A DNA stretch of 64,000 nucleotides from Streptomyces sp. NBC_01197. Its GTDB lineage: Bacteria; Actinomycetota; Actinomycetes; Streptomycetales; Streptomycetaceae. Positions 1 to 11,860 of this stretch are shown one piece after another (position 1 is the first letter of the stretch; every line of letters begins with the position of its first letter). The stretch covers positions 6,482,501 through 6,546,500 of the forward strand of contig NZ_CP108569.1 in assembly GCF_036010505.1 (NCBI RefSeq), written 5' to 3'. The notes below the pieces were generated by a model, which ran no database searches, was not told the origin of the DNA, and saw only the letters and a program-made list of their open reading frames with translations. The position numbers and the translations under genes were made by a program.

Positions 1-391
1 GTTCATCGTCTACTTCGAACGCATCCGTGACGAGATCCGCGAGGGCCGTACGCTGCGGCCCGCCGTCGAGCGTGCCTGGCCGCGCGCCCGGCGCACCATC
101 CTGGTCTCGGACTTCGTGTCGTTCCTGGCCGCGGCCGTGCTGTACATCGTGACGGTCGGCAAGGTGCAGGGCTTCGCGTTCACGCTGGGTCTGACCACGC
201 TGCTCGACGTCGTCGTGGTCTTCCTCTTCACCAAGCCGGTCATGACGCTGCTGGCCCGGAAGAAGTTCTTCTCCAGCGGCCACCCGTGGTCCGGACTCGA
301 CCCGAAGCGACTCGGCGCCAAACCGCCGCTCCGCCGCTCGCGCGGTGCCTCCACCGTCTCCTCCGCTCCCACCGACCCGAAGGAGGCGTGA
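1..391 (+). CDS. secD: Protein-export subunit SecD, C-terminal fragment
   Basis: The reading frame enters the window open at base 2 and ends with TGA at 389-391, so only the last ~129 codons are present. SecD pairs with SecF as a proton-driven accessory complex that helps SecYEG release translocated proteins outside the membrane. The fragment shows the cytoplasmic loop typical of the family ([19 protein letters not shown]) followed by the two last hydrophobic membrane segments and a basic, proline-rich cytoplasmic tail. secF begins two bases after the stop codon, and its Shine-Dalgarno AGGAGG (381-386) lies inside this gene. The family call comes from this conserved loop and from the adjoining secF. 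Confidence 0.93.
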   Translation, partial: FIVYFERIRDEIREGRTLRPAVERAWPRARRTILVSDFVSFLAAAVLYIVTVGKVQGFAFTLGLTTLLDVVVVFLFTKPVMTLLARKKFFSSGHPWSGLDPKRLGAKPPLRRSRGASTVSSAPTDPKEA

Positions 392-392
392 G

Positions 393-1514
393 ATGTCGCG
401 ACTCGGCAGCATGGGCGCCCGGCTGTACCGCGGCGAGGTCGGCTACGACTTCGTGGCCAAGCGCAAGATCTGGTACGGCATCTCGATCCTGATCACCATC
501 ACGGCCATCGTCGGCCTCGCGGTGCGCGGTCTGAACCTGGGCATCGAGTTCCAGGGCGGCGCGGTCTTCACCACCACCCAGAGCAGCAGCGTCTCCGTGA
601 CGCGCGCCCAGGGCGTGGCGGAGCAGCTCTCCGGACATGACGCGTCCGTCCAGAAGCTCGGCAACGGGGGCATGCGGATCCAGGTCTCCGGGATCGACAC
701 CGCCACGGCCGACAAGATCCACGGCTCGCTGGCCAAGGACCTGAACCTCCCGATCGACAAGATCGCCGCCGACGTGGTCGGTCCCAGCTGGGGCGCGACG
801 ATCGCCAACAAGGCCTGGGAAGGCCTGGCGATCTTCATGATCCTGGTGGTGGTCTATCTGGCCATCGCCTTCGAGTGGCGGATGGCCCTCGCCGCCCTGG
901 TCGCCCTGATCCACGACCTCACGATCACGGTCGGGATCTACGCGCTCGTCGGCTTCGAGGTCACCGAGGGCACGGTGATCGGTCTGCTGACCATCCTCGG
1001 TTACTCGCTCTACGACACCGTGGTGGTCTTCGACGGTCTCAAGGAAGCGTCGAAGGACCTCAAGAAGCAGACCCGCTTCACCTACAGCGAGATCGCCAAC
1101 CGCAGCCTCAACGGCACCCTGGTGCGTTCCATCAACACCACGGTCGTCGCGCTGCTCCCGGTGGCGGGCCTGCTCTTCATCGGCGGCGGTTTCCTCGGCG
1201 CCGGCATGCTGAACGACATCTCGCTCGCGCTGTTCGTGGGTCTCGCGGCCGGAGCGTACTCCTCGATCTTCATCGCCACCCCGCTCGTCGCCGACCTCAA
1301 GGAACGCGACCCCGCGATGAAGGCCCTCAAGAAGCGGGTGCTCGCCAAGCGGGCGGCCGCCGCTGCGAAGGGCGAGCCGTCCGACACGGACGACGACACC
1401 CTCCAGCCGGAGGACGGTGTCCCGGGCGCCCCGGCCCCGGCCGGCGCCGTGGCCGGCAGCCGGCGTGCTCCTGCCCCGCGGGGCCGCGGTCGCACCCAGG
1501 GGAAGCGCCGATGA
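393..1514 (+). CDS. secF: Protein-export membrane protein SecF
   Basis: 373 aa. SecF is the partner of SecD in the Sec-associated RND-like complex. The start is ATG 393 with AGGAGG seven bases upstream. An N-terminal membrane segment (about residues 28-47) is followed by the periplasmic-type P1 domain, with the family motif GLNLGIEFQGG. A cluster of five membrane segments then covers roughly residues 150-310 and carries the conserved stretch VIGLLTILGYSLYDTVVVFD. The C-terminal ~70 residues are charged and proline/alanine-rich, as in other Streptomyces SecF proteins. The stop overlaps the apt start (ATGA), implying translational coupling of secD-secF-apt. Confidence 0.96.
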   Translation: MSRLGSMGARLYRGEVGYDFVAKRKIWYGISILITITAIVGLAVRGLNLGIEFQGGAVFTTTQSSSVSVTRAQGVAEQLSGHDASVQKLGNGGMRIQVSGIDTATADKIHGSLAKDLNLPIDKIAADVVGPSWGATIANKAWEGLAIFMILVVVYLAIAFEWRMALAALVALIHDLTITVGIYALVGFEVTEGTVIGLLTILGYSLYDTVVVFDGLKEASKDLKKQTRFTYSEIANRSLNGTLVRSINTTVVALLPVAGLLFIGGGFLGAGMLNDISLALFVGLAAGAYSSIFIATPLVADLKERDPAMKALKKRVLAKRAAAAAKGEPSDTDDDTLQPEDGVPGAPAPAGAVAGSRRAPAPRGRGRTQGKRR

Positions 1515-2059
1515 CCGCCACCCGGAGCACCCAGGACCTGCTGCTGAGCAGGATCAGGGATGTGCAGGACTATCCGCAGCCGGGCGTGGTGTTCAAGGAC
1601 ATCACCCCGCTCCTCGCGGACCCGGAGGCCTTCACGGCGCTGACCGACGCCCTCGCGGAACTCTGCGTGCGGCACGGAGCCACGAAGATCGTCGGCCTGG
1701 AGGCGCGCGGCTTCATCCTGGCCGCACCGGTCGCGGTCCGCGCCGGAATCGGCTTCATCCCGGTCCGCAAGGCCGGGAAGCTGCCGGGTGCGACGCTCTC
1801 CCAGACGTACGATCTGGAGTACGGCAGCGCCGAGATCGAGGTGCACGCCGAGGATCTCAGCGCCGACGACCGCGTCATGGTCATCGACGACGTGCTCGCC
1901 ACCGGCGGCACCGCCGAGGCCTCGCTCGGCCTGATCCGGCGGGCCGGTGCGCAGGTCATCGGCGTGGCCGTACTGATGGAGCTGAGCTTCCTCGACGGGC
2001 GTGCCCGGCTGGAGCCCGCGCTGCACGGCGCCCCGCTGGATGCCCTGATCACGGTCTGA
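1511..2059 (+). CDS. apt: Adenine phosphoribosyltransferase
   Basis: 182 aa. Apt converts adenine plus PRPP to AMP in purine salvage. It is a type I phosphoribosyltransferase with the PRPP-binding motif [13 protein letters not shown] at about residues 122-134 and the N-terminal family signature [15 protein letters not shown]. The start ATG 1511 overlaps the secF stop by four bases. It sits between secDF and relA, an order conserved in Streptomyces. Feeding adenine into the nucleotide pool next to a (p)ppGpp synthetase makes functional sense, but that link is inference. Confidence 0.96.
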   Translation: MTATRSTQDLLLSRIRDVQDYPQPGVVFKDITPLLADPEAFTALTDALAELCVRHGATKIVGLEARGFILAAPVAVRAGIGFIPVRKAGKLPGATLSQTYDLEYGSAEIEVHAEDLSADDRVMVIDDVLATGGTAEASLGLIRRAGAQVIGVAVLMELSFLDGRARLEPALHGAPLDALITV

Positions 2060-2077
2060 TCCGTACGCCGTACCGCT

Positions 2078-2112
2078 GAGGCGGGCCCCCGGAATCCCGG
2101 GCGGCCCGCCTC
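2078..2112 (+). terminator. Hairpin terminator after apt
   Basis: Arms GAGGCGGGC (2078-2086) and GCCCGCCTC (2104-2112) pair perfectly, and an inner CCCGG/CCGGG pairing extends the stem. There is no U-tract, as is usual in Streptomyces. It lies 18 bases after the apt stop. Confidence 0.7.
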
Positions 2113-2202
2113 TCGCGTACGGTGCCGGCACCGGCCCGGGGCGAGCGGATCGCCCGGGATCGTTACCATGGGCTTCCGGACCTGACACGGGGACCCGGAC
2201 CC

Positions 2203-2225
2203 TCCCCCAGGCTCCGTCCGGGGGA
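2203..2225 (+). promoter_or_regulatory. C5/G5 hairpin just upstream of the relA ribosome binding site
   Basis: T-CCCCC (2203-2208) pairs with GGGGG-A (2220-2225). A second CCCCC (2227-2231) directly follows and abuts the relA Shine-Dalgarno GAGGAG (2233-2238). The G-run could pair with either C-run only in part, so one stable hairpin is expected. Similar CCCCCAGG...GGGGG elements are common in Streptomyces genomes (from memory). A role in relA translation is speculative. Confidence 0.4.
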
Positions 2226-2243
2226 ACCCCCAGAGGAGTGCCC

Positions 2244-4793
<2,550 letters not shown>

Positions 4794-4813
4794 CACCGGA
4801 GCCACCACACCAC

Positions 4814-4860
4814 GACATGGCGAAGGGCCTCCCGCCGGGCGGAAGGCCCTTCGCCATGTC
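4814..4860. terminator. Bidirectional terminator between relA and the DUF349 gene
   Basis: A perfect 17-bp stem: GACATGGCGAAGGGCCT (4814-4830) pairs with 4844-4860, with further partial pairing inside the loop. It lies between the convergent relA and DUF349 genes and can serve both strands. Confidence 0.85.
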
Positions 4861-4885
4861 CGGGAGACCGGCTGCTTCCGGCTTC

Positions 4886-6115
4886 TCAGCCGCCGAACTC
4901 CTCCAGGCCCTTCATCGCCTGGTCGAGCAGTGCCTGCCGCCCCTCCAGCTCACGGGCGAGCTTGTCCGCCCTGGCGTTGTTGCCTGCCGCACGCGCGGTG
5001 TCGATCTGCTTGCGCAGCTTGTCGACCGCGTCCTGCAGCTGTCCCGTCAGGCCCGCGGCCCGGGCACGCGCCTCAGGGTTGGTGCGCCGCCATTCGGTCT
5101 CCTCGGCCTCCTGGAGCGCCCGCTCCACCGTGTGCATCCGGCCCTCCACCTTCGGCCGGGCGTCACGCGGTACGTGGCCGATGGCCTCCCAGCGCTCGTT
5201 CAGCGCCCGGAACGCGGACCTGGCCGACTTGAGATCCCGTACCGGGAGCAGCTTCTCGGCCTCGACCGCGAGCTCCTCCTTCAGCTTGAGGTTCTCGGAC
5301 TGCTCGGCGTCCCGCTCGGCGAAGACCTCGCTGCGGGCGGCGAAGAAGACGTCCTGGGCGCCGCGGAAGCGGTTCCACAGGTCGTCCTCGGACTCGCGCT
5401 GGGCGCGGCCCGCTGCCTTCCACTCGGTCATCAGATCGCGGTAACGGGCCGCCGTCGCACCCCAGTCGGTCGACCCGGAGAGCGACTCAGCCTCGGCGAC
5501 CAGCTTCTCCTTGGCCTTGCGGGCGTCCTCACGCTGGGCGTCGAGCGAGGCGAAGTGCGCCTTGCGCCGCTTGGAGAACGCCGACCTGGCGTGCGAGAAG
5601 CGGTGCCACAGCTCGTCGTCGGACTTCCGGTCGAGCCGGGGAAGGCCCTTCCAGGTGTCCACCAGCGCCCGCAGCCGCTCACCCGCGGAGCGCCACTGGT
5701 CGCTCTGTGCGAGCTCCTCGGCCTCCACGACCAGGGCTTCCTTGGCGTGCTTCGCCTCGTCGGTCTGCCTGGCCTTATGGACCTTGCGCTCCTCACGGCG
5801 TGCCTCGACCGTCGAGACCAGCCCGTCCAGCCGCACCCGCAGAGCGTCCAGGTCGCCGACGGCGTGGTGCTCTTCGACCTGCCCGCGCAGGTGGTCGATC
5901 GCGGTCTGGGCGTCCTTGGCCGACAGATCGGTGGTCTTCACCCGGCGTTCGAGGAGGCCGATCTCGACGACCAGGCCCTCGTACTTGCGCTCGAAGTAGG
6001 CCAGGGCCTCCTCGGGAGAGCCTGCCTGCCAAGAGCCGACGACCTTCTCGCCGTCGGCCGTACGCACGTATACGGTGCCGGTCTCGTCGACACGGCCCCA
6101 CGGGTCGCTGCTCAC
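4886..6115 (-). CDS. DUF349 repeat protein
   Basis: 409 aa. The function is not established; DUF349 repeats form helical, charged domains and some members are linked to RNA. Three repeats are visible with the W-x3-G...DDLW-x-RF pattern, in the segments beginning SDQWRSAGERLRALVDTW, STDWGATAARYRDLM and VRDLKSARSAFRALNERW. The rest is highly charged coiled coil and ends in a short C-terminal helix. GTG 6115 is chosen because GGAGG lies eight bases upstream and the family N-terminus SSDPWGRVDETGTVYV follows. It is soluble with no signal peptide. It is convergent with relA across a shared terminator, and the cyclophilin gene lies upstream on the same strand. Confidence 0.85.
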   Translation of the reverse strand: MSSDPWGRVDETGTVYVRTADGEKVVGSWQAGSPEEALAYFERKYEGLVVEIGLLERRVKTTDLSAKDAQTAIDHLRGQVEEHHAVGDLDALRVRLDGLVSTVEARREERKVHKARQTDEAKHAKEALVVEAEELAQSDQWRSAGERLRALVDTWKGLPRLDRKSDDELWHRFSHARSAFSKRRKAHFASLDAQREDARKAKEKLVAEAESLSGSTDWGATAARYRDLMTEWKAAGRAQRESEDDLWNRFRGAQDVFFAARSEVFAERDAEQSENLKLKEELAVEAEKLLPVRDLKSARSAFRALNERWEAIGHVPRDARPKVEGRMHTVERALQEAEETEWRRTNPEARARAAGLTGQLQDAVDKLRKQIDTARAAGNNARADKLARELEGRQALLDQAMKGLEEFGG

Positions 6116-6195
6116 AGCGCCTCCATCCACATGATGCCTGCGGAGACTTGTGGGCCCCCGGGCATCGTCCACAGTTTCTTCGGCCGGGCTGCTTG

Positions 6196-6233
6196 CGCCC
6201 CGCACACCGCCAACATAGGCGAACGGCGGGGCG
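6196..6233 (-). terminator. Hairpin between the cyclophilin and DUF349 genes
   Basis: CGCCCCGC (6196-6203) pairs with GCGGGGCG (6226-6233), with an inner CGCC/GGCG pairing. It lies ~95 bases beyond the stop of the minus-strand cyclophilin gene and upstream of the DUF349 start, so it probably ends the cyclophilin transcript. Confidence 0.55.
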
Positions 6234-6326
6234 GCTGTCCGCATCCGGTCCATCCGAATATCCCCATATCCCCTGTCCCCGTTCCCTGGTTCCCCCGTTT
6301 CCCCGTGGTTCGGGGAGGCCCCCGGC

Positions 6327-7109
6327 TCAGTCCTTGGTGACGGTGGCCTTCGAGATGGTGACGGCCTTCTTGGGCGCCCCGTCCTGGCTCCCGCCGGTCA
6401 CTCCGGCCTTGGCCACCGCCTTCACCGTCTTCAGCCCCGCCGTGTCCATCGTCCCGAACGGGGTGTAGGTCGGGGGCAGTTTGCTGTCCTTGTACACGAG
6501 GAAGAACTGGCTGCCGCCGGTGTGCGGCTGGCCCGTGTTGGCCATCGCCACCGTGCCGGCCGGGTAGGTCACCGTACCGTCGCTGCCCGCCTTGCCGAGC
6601 GCGGTCAGGTTCTCGTCCGGGATGGTGTAGCCGGGCCCGCCCGAGCCGTCACCCTTGGGGTCGCCGCACTGGAGCACGTAGATACCGCTGGTGGTGAGGC
6701 GGTGGCACTTGGTCTTGTCGAAGAAGCCCTTGTCCGCGAGCGACTTGAAGGAGTTCACGGTGTGCGGGGTCTTCGCGGCATCCATGACCAGGGAGACCGC
6801 ACCCTGGTTCGTCTTGAGGGCGAAGGTGTACTTCGCCTTCTTGTCGATCTTCATCGCGGGCTCGGGCGGCCCCGTGCTGCTCGCCGACGGCGACGGGTCC
6901 GCGGCCTTGGCGGGGGAGGCCTTGCCGTCGTCGCTCTTGAAGGCCCCGGCCCCCCACGCGATACCGCCCGCCACGACCACCACGGCGACCGCCGACGCGA
7001 TCACCGCGTTGCGGCGCCGTGCGTTGCGCCGGGCGGTGATGCGGCGTTCCTGCTGCCGCTCGAACTTGTCCCTGGCGAGCTGCCGCCGCCGCTGATCGCT
7101 GTTGACCAC
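6327..7109 (-). CDS. Membrane-anchored cyclophilin-type peptidyl-prolyl isomerase
   Basis: 260 aa. Predicted to isomerise prolyl bonds outside the cytoplasmic membrane. It has a very basic N-terminus (~1-34, rich in Arg), one membrane anchor (~35-55), a Ser/Pro/Ala linker, and a cyclophilin domain with HRL...GGPGY, AMANTG and GSQFFLVY. The catalytic Arg and the SQFF core remain, while the segment equivalent to the cyclosporin-binding Trp/His reads LPPTYTPFG, as in many bacterial PpiB-like proteins. GTG 7109 is chosen because GGGAG lies eight bases upstream; an upstream ATG at 7136 is possible but lacks a comparable site. It is divergent from the hydrolase-hisS pair. Confidence 0.9.
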   Translation of the reverse strand: MVNSDQRRRQLARDKFERQQERRITARRNARRRNAVIASAVAVVVVAGGIAWGAGAFKSDDGKASPAKAADPSPSASSTGPPEPAMKIDKKAKYTFALKTNQGAVSLVMDAAKTPHTVNSFKSLADKGFFDKTKCHRLTTSGIYVLQCGDPKGDGSGGPGYTIPDENLTALGKAGSDGTVTYPAGTVAMANTGQPHTGGSQFFLVYKDSKLPPTYTPFGTMDTAGLKTVKAVAKAGVTGGSQDGAPKKAVTISKATVTKD

Positions 7110-7215
7110 CGGGTGTTCTCCCTCGTCCGTATGCATGCGTGATTCGCAGGTGTCCGCTACCTGTCCGGGCTAGGCCGTACCGTATATGGGTTCGCTGTGC
7201 GGTGAGCGGCGCCGG

Positions 7216-7221
7216 TAGGCT
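7216..7221 (+). promoter_or_regulatory. Possible -10 element (TAGGCT) for the hydrolase-hisS transcript
   Basis: TAGGCT, a common Streptomyces -10 form, lies 45 bases before the GTG at 7267 in the divergent intergenic region. No good -35 is visible at 17-18 bp; TTCGCT at 7191-7196 is the nearest weak match. Confidence 0.3.
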
Positions 7222-7266
7222 CTCAGCTGCTGCATTCTCCCGCTGGACCGACATTTAAGGACGATC

Positions 7267-7953
7267 GTGCTCATTGCCGGGTTCCCCGCCGGGGCCTGGG
7301 GGACCAACTGCTATCTGGTCGCCCCCGCCGCCGGTGAGGAGTGCGTGATCATCGACCCGGGCCACCAGGCGGCCCAGGGAGTCGAGGACGCGCTCAGGAA
7401 GCATCGGCTCAAGCCAGTGGCGGTCGTTCTCACCCATGGCCACATCGACCATGTGGCATCGGTCGTCCCGGTGTGCGGAGCGCATGACGTCCCGGCGTGG
7501 ATCCACCCCGCCGACCGCTTCATGATGAGCGACCCGGAGAAGGGCATCGGCCGTTCCATCGGGATGCCGCTGATGGGCGAACTGACCGTCGGTGAACCGG
7601 ACGACGTCAAGGAGCTGGCCGACGGGAGCGAACTGACCCTCGCCGGCCTGGAGTTCGCCGTCTCGCACGCGCCCGGCCATACCAAGGGGTCGGTGACGTT
7701 CAGGATGCCCGGGGCGGCGGACATTCCGCAGATTCTCTTCTCGGGCGACCTGCTCTTCGCCGGCTCCATCGGCCGCACCGACATGCCCGGTGGCGATCAC
7801 GCCGAGATCCTTGAGTCGCTGGCCCGCGTGTGCCTGCCGCTCGACGACTCGACCGTGGTGCTGCCCGGTCACAACGAGCAGACGACCATCGGCCGCGAGC
7901 GCGCCACCAACCCGTATCTGCGGGGCCTGGCCGCTCCCCGACGAGGAATGTGA
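7267..7953 (+). CDS. Metallo-beta-lactamase-fold hydrolase (glyoxalase II-like)
   Basis: 228 aa. Predicted di-metal hydrolase of the glyoxalase II/YcbL type; the actual substrate is unknown. The metal motif THGHIDH supplies H57, H59, D61 and H62. Further ligands sit in HAPGHTKGS, in FSGDLLF (Asp), and in the C-terminal [13 protein letters not shown] (His). GTG 7267 follows an AAGGA sequence at a suitable distance. It lies ten bases ahead of hisS, an association widespread in actinobacteria, so the two are probably co-transcribed. Confidence 0.9.
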   Translation: MLIAGFPAGAWGTNCYLVAPAAGEECVIIDPGHQAAQGVEDALRKHRLKPVAVVLTHGHIDHVASVVPVCGAHDVPAWIHPADRFMMSDPEKGIGRSIGMPLMGELTVGEPDDVKELADGSELTLAGLEFAVSHAPGHTKGSVTFRMPGAADIPQILFSGDLLFAGSIGRTDMPGGDHAEILESLARVCLPLDDSTVVLPGHNEQTTIGRERATNPYLRGLAAPRRGM

Positions 7954-7963
7954 CGACTTTTCC

Positions 7964-9226
7964 GTGAGTACTTTCCAGGCCCCCAAGGGCACGTACGACC
8001 TTCTGCCGCCCTCGTCCGCGAAGTTCCTCGCGGTACGGGCGGCGCTCGCCGCCCCGCTGCGGAACTCCGGCTACGAGTACATCGAGACGCCCGGCTTCGA
8101 GAACGTCGAGCTCTTCTCGCGCGGAGTCGGCGAATCCACCGACATCGTCTCCAAGGAGATGTACGTCTTCGAGACGCGCGGCGGCGACCGGCTCGCGCTG
8201 CGCCCCGAGGGCACCGCTTCCGTACTGCGTGCCGCGCTGGAGGCCAACCTCCACAAGGCCGGGAACCTGCCGGTCAAGCTCTGGTACTCCGGCTCGTACT
8301 ACCGCTACGAGCGCCCGCAGAAGGGCCGCTACCGCCACTTCTCGCAGGTGGGCGCCGAGGCGATCGGCACCGAGGACCCCGCGCTCGACGCCGAGATGAT
8401 CATCCTCGCCGACCAGGCCTACCGCTCGCTCGGCCTGCGCCAGTTCCGCATCCTGCTCAACTCGCTCGGGGACCGCGAGTGCCGCCCGCTCTACCGCGAC
8501 GCGCTCCAGGGCTTCCTGCGCGGGCTCGACCTGGACGAGGACACCCGGCGGCGGGCCGAGATCAACCCGCTGCGGGTGCTCGACGACAAGCGGGCCGACG
8601 TACAGAAGCAGCTGACCGGTGCGCCGATGCTGCGGGACTATCTGTGCGAGGCGTGCAAGGCGTACCACGAGGAGGTCCGCGCCCTGCTGACCGCCGCGGG
8701 CGTCGCGTACGAGGACGATGTGAAGCTGGTACGCGGCCTCGACTACTACACCCGCACCACCTTCGAGTTCGTCCACGACGGACTCGGCTCGCAGTCCGCG
8801 GTGGGCGGCGGTGGCCGCTACGACGGGCTCTCCGAGATGATCGGCGGTCCCGCGCTGCCCTCGGTGGGCTGGGCGCTCGGCGTGGACCGGACGGTGCTGG
8901 CGCTGGAGGCGGAGGGCGTCGAGCTCGAACTGCCCGCCACGACCAGCGTGTTCGCGGTGCCGCTCGGCGAGGAGGCCCGGCGGGTGCTCTTCGGGGTGGT
9001 CACCGAGCTGCGCAGGGCGGGCGTCGCCACCGACTTCGCGTTCGGCGGGCGCGGTCTCAAGGGTGCGATGAAGAGCGCCAACCGCAGCGGGGCCCGCTTC
9101 ACCGTGGTCGCGGGTGAGCGGGATCTCGCCGAGGGCGTCGTCCAGCTCAAGGACATGGAGTCGGGGGAGCAGAGCGCGGTGCGGCTCGACGCCCTCGTCG
9201 AAGAGGTCCGCAAGCGGCTCGGCTGA
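7964..9226 (+). CDS. hisS: Histidyl-tRNA synthetase
   Basis: 420 aa. Class II aminoacyl-tRNA synthetase that charges tRNA-His. It shows motif 2 ([18 protein letters not shown]), the histidine-specific signature [14 protein letters not shown], motif 3 glycine-rich GVDR region ([14 protein letters not shown]), and a C-terminal anticodon-binding domain. The start GTG 7964 gives the usual N-terminus [15 protein letters not shown]; the ribosome site in front is weak (only GAGGAA further upstream), which suggests coupling to the preceding gene ten bases away. The stop is followed closely by a strong hairpin. Confidence 0.96.
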   Translation: MSTFQAPKGTYDLLPPSSAKFLAVRAALAAPLRNSGYEYIETPGFENVELFSRGVGESTDIVSKEMYVFETRGGDRLALRPEGTASVLRAALEANLHKAGNLPVKLWYSGSYYRYERPQKGRYRHFSQVGAEAIGTEDPALDAEMIILADQAYRSLGLRQFRILLNSLGDRECRPLYRDALQGFLRGLDLDEDTRRRAEINPLRVLDDKRADVQKQLTGAPMLRDYLCEACKAYHEEVRALLTAAGVAYEDDVKLVRGLDYYTRTTFEFVHDGLGSQSAVGGGGRYDGLSEMIGGPALPSVGWALGVDRTVLALEAEGVELELPATTSVFAVPLGEEARRVLFGVVTELRRAGVATDFAFGGRGLKGAMKSANRSGARFTVVAGERDLAEGVVQLKDMESGEQSAVRLDALVEEVRKRLG

Positions 9227-9252
9227 AACCCCACTGCTGAACCCGGCACACC

Positions 9253-9289
9253 CTGCGGCCCGGGCGGAGACTCTCCGCCCGGGCCGCAG
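9253..9289 (+). terminator. hisS: Terminator of hisS
   Basis: A perfect 18-base inverted repeat (9253-9270 with 9272-9289) reading CTGCGGCCCGGGCGGAGA on the 5' arm, 26 bases after the hisS stop. Confidence 0.85.
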
Positions 9290-9755
9290 ACGCAGGACCG
9301 CCACAAAAATCCTGCCTATTCGGGACAAAAGGGGCGGGCGCGTCAACCCGGCGTGTGCCCATACGTCCCGTCGGGCAATTGCGACACATGATCGCCGGGT
9401 ACGGTTCACGGCGCCCGGACAGGCCGCCCGCCGGACGGCTCCGGCCGCGCCGCGGGCGCGACGGCCTGCGGCCGCCTGGTCGCGCCGGCCTCCCGACGGC
9501 CCTCCCGCACCCGCGCTCCCGGACACCTCCTCGGATCGAATGCCCAGGTCGCAGCGGGTCCGCCGGAATGGCGACGCCGTATACCGGGTGCCGACCGCGC
9601 TCTCCGGCCGGGCCCGCCACCCGGCCGGAGAGCCTCCCGGTGGGCGGGCCGCCCGGCGCGGGCGTCGGCACTTCCTTATCTCCATCGAACAGTGCGAACC
9701 CCGCGCGGTGCGGCACAATGAGCCTGCCCACAGGCCACAGGAGCGATGGATCGGC
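9290..9755. other. Long intergenic region with a second hairpin
   Basis: About 465 bases without a convincing gene; the open frames here are artefacts of high GC. A 13-bp hairpin (CTCTCCGGCCGGG at 9600-9612 with 9620-9632, seven-base loop) is the only strong structure. The VKOR promoter is expected in the last ~100 bases, but I cannot assign a clear -10/-35 pair. Confidence 0.5.
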
Positions 9756-10388
9756 ATGATGACGACGACAGTGGTTGACGACGTGTCCGCGCAGCAGCAG
9801 GACGGGAAGACCGGCGCGAGCCGTGCCTTCGGCTGGCTTCTGGTGATCACCGGCGCCGCCGGGCTACTCGCGGCATGGGTCATCACCCTCGACGAGTTCA
9901 AGCTCCTGAAGAACCCGAACTTCACCCCCGGCTGCAGCCTCAACCCGGTGGTGTCCTGCGGCAACGTGATGAAGAGCGCGCAGGCCTCGGTCTTCGGCTT
10001 CCCCAACCCGATGCTGGGCCTTGCCACCTACGCGGTCGTGATCGGCGTCGGCATGAGCCTGATCGCGGGCGGCCGTTACAGCCGCTGGTACTGGCTGACG
10101 TTCAACGCGGGCTGCCTCTTCGGCGTCGGCTTCGTCACCTGGCTCCAGTACCAGTCCCTGTACAACATCAACTCGCTCTGCCTCTGGTGCTGCCTGGCCT
10201 GGGTGGGCACGGTCACCCTCTTCTGGTACGTCACATCGCACAACATCCGGCACGGCCTGCTGCCCGCCCCCGGCTGGCTGCGGAGCTTCTTCGGCGAGTT
10301 CACCTGGGTGCTGCCGGTCGTGCACATCGGGATCATCGGCATGCTGATCCTCACCCGCTGGTGGGACTTCTGGACCGGGGCGCACTGA
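9756..10388 (+). CDS. Vitamin K epoxide reductase (VKOR) family membrane protein
   Basis: 210 aa. Bacterial VKOR homologues pass electrons from cysteine-oxidising thioredoxin-fold proteins to menaquinone, so they drive disulfide formation outside the membrane. About five hydrophobic segments are visible. The redox CxxC is C142-L-W-C145 and the loop pair is C60/C68 (PGCSLNPVVSC), both expected for an active enzyme. ATG 9756 or 9759 can start; AGGAG at 9738-9742 lies somewhat far upstream (13 bases). No thioredoxin-like partner is adjacent in this window. Confidence 0.92.
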   Translation: MMTTTVVDDVSAQQQDGKTGASRAFGWLLVITGAAGLLAAWVITLDEFKLLKNPNFTPGCSLNPVVSCGNVMKSAQASVFGFPNPMLGLATYAVVIGVGMSLIAGGRYSRWYWLTFNAGCLFGVGFVTWLQYQSLYNINSLCLWCCLAWVGTVTLFWYVTSHNIRHGLLPAPGWLRSFFGEFTWVLPVVHIGIIGMLILTRWWDFWTGAH

Positions 10389-10492
10389 CTCCGCACCGAC
10401 CCGGCACTGACCCCGCGGAGGCCGGCCCCGGGCGGGCCGGTCCCGGCCGCGACCCGGCGGCGTTGTCAGTGGAGTGACATAGGGTTTTCTAC

Positions 10493-11860
10493 GTGGAACC
10501 CGATCTGTTCACCGCCGCGGCCGAAGAGCGCCAGGAGAAGGACCCGTCCAGCAGCCCCCTGGCTGTACGGATGCGTCCGCGCACCCTGGACGAAGTGGTG
10601 GGCCAGCAGCACCTTCTGAAGCAGGGCTCACCACTGCGACGGCTCGTCGGCGAGTCCGGCGGCGGGCCTGCCGGTCCCTCGTCCGTGCTGCTCTGGGGGC
10701 CGCCGGGCATCGGCAAGACGACCCTCGCCTACGTCGTGAGTCAGGCCACCCGGAAGCGGTTCGTCGAGCTCTCCGCCATCACGGCGGGCGTCAAGGAAGT
10801 CCGCGCCGTCATCGACGGCGCGCGCAGAGCCTCGGGAGGATACGGCAAGGAGACCGTCCTCTTCCTCGACGAGATCCACCGCTTCAGCAAGGCCCAGCAG
10901 GACTCACTGCTCCCCGCGGTCGAGAACCGCTGGGTCACGCTGGTCGCCGCGACGACCGAGAACCCGTACTTCTCGATCATCTCGCCGCTGCTCTCCAGGT
11001 CCCTGCTGCTCACCCTCGAATCGCTCACCGACGACGACCTGCGGTCGCTGCTGCACCGGGCACTCACCGAGGAGCGCGGGCTCGGCGGCGCCGTCACGCT
11101 GGCGCCCGAGGCCGAGGCGCATCTGCTGCGGATCTCCGGCGGCGACGCCCGTCGCGCCCTCACCGCGCTCGAAGCGGCGGCCGGCGCGGCCATGGCCAAG
11201 TCCGAGCCGGAGATCACACTCGGGACGCTGGAGGAGACGGTCGACCGTGCAGCGGTGGCGTACGACCGTGACGGCGACCAGCACTACGACGTGGCGAGCG
11301 CCCTGATCAAGTCGATCCGCGGCTCCGATGTGGACGCCGCCCTGCACTATCTGGCCCGCATGATCGAGGCGGGGGAGGATCCGAGGTTCATCGCCAGACG
11401 GCTGATGATCTCCGCCAGTGAGGACATCGGACTGGCGGACCCCACCGCGCTGCCCACCGCGGTCGCCGCCGCCCAGGCGGTCGCGCTGATCGGCTTCCCC
11501 GAGGCCGCGCTCACCCTCAGCCACGCCACGATCGCGCTGGCGCTGGCCCCCAAGTCGAACGCGGCGACGACAGCGATCTCCGCCGCCCGCGCCGATGTGC
11601 GCGCGGGCCTCGTCGGGCCGGTTCCGGCACATCTGCGCGACGGGCACTACAAGGGTGCGGCCAAGCTCGGCCACGCCCAGGGCTACGTCTATCCGCACGA
11701 CGTCCCGGGCGCCATCGCCGCCCAGCAGTACGCCCCGGACTCCGTTCGGGGCAAGCGCTACTACGAGCCCACCCGGTACGGCGCCGAGGCGCGGTACGCA
11801 GACGTGGTCGAGAAGGTACGGGAGCGGCTGTCGGGCGAAGGCGTGGACGGCCGCCAGTGA
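10493..11860 (+). CDS. rarA: Replication-associated recombination protein A (RarA/MgsA AAA+ ATPase)
   Basis: 455 aa. Clamp-loader-like AAA+ ATPase acting at stalled replication forks, related to bacterial MgsA and eukaryotic WRNIP1. It shows Walker [10 protein letters not shown] (~residue 69), Walker [11 protein letters not shown], sensor 1 ATTENP, arginine-finger LLSRS, and the family C-terminal tetramerisation domain with the motif [23 protein letters not shown] 10493 has AGGG eight bases upstream. It is a single gene ahead of the rpsD leader. Confidence 0.94.
   Translation: MEPDLFTAAAEERQEKDPSSSPLAVRMRPRTLDEVVGQQHLLKQGSPLRRLVGESGGGPAGPSSVLLWGPPGIGKTTLAYVVSQATRKRFVELSAITAGVKEVRAVIDGARRASGGYGKETVLFLDEIHRFSKAQQDSLLPAVENRWVTLVAATTENPYFSIISPLLSRSLLLTLESLTDDDLRSLLHRALTEERGLGGAVTLAPEAEAHLLRISGGDARRALTALEAAAGAAMAKSEPEITLGTLEETVDRAAVAYDRDGDQHYDVASALIKSIRGSDVDAALHYLARMIEAGEDPRFIARRLMISASEDIGLADPTALPTAVAAAQAVALIGFPEAALTLSHATIALALAPKSNAATTAISAARADVRAGLVGPVPAHLRDGHYKGAAKLGHAQGYVYPHDVPGAIAAQQYAPDSVRGKRYYEPTRYGAEARYADVVEKVRERLSGEGVDGRQ

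Noticed and set aside
9114..9755. Extension of the VKOR frame upstream to 9114
   Set aside because: It overlaps hisS and two hairpins and has no homology; the VKOR domain starts after 9756.
9355..9759. 134-codon plus-strand frame in the hisS-VKOR gap
   Set aside because: Arg/Pro-rich composition, no ribosome binding site, and it contains a hairpin; not a convincing gene.
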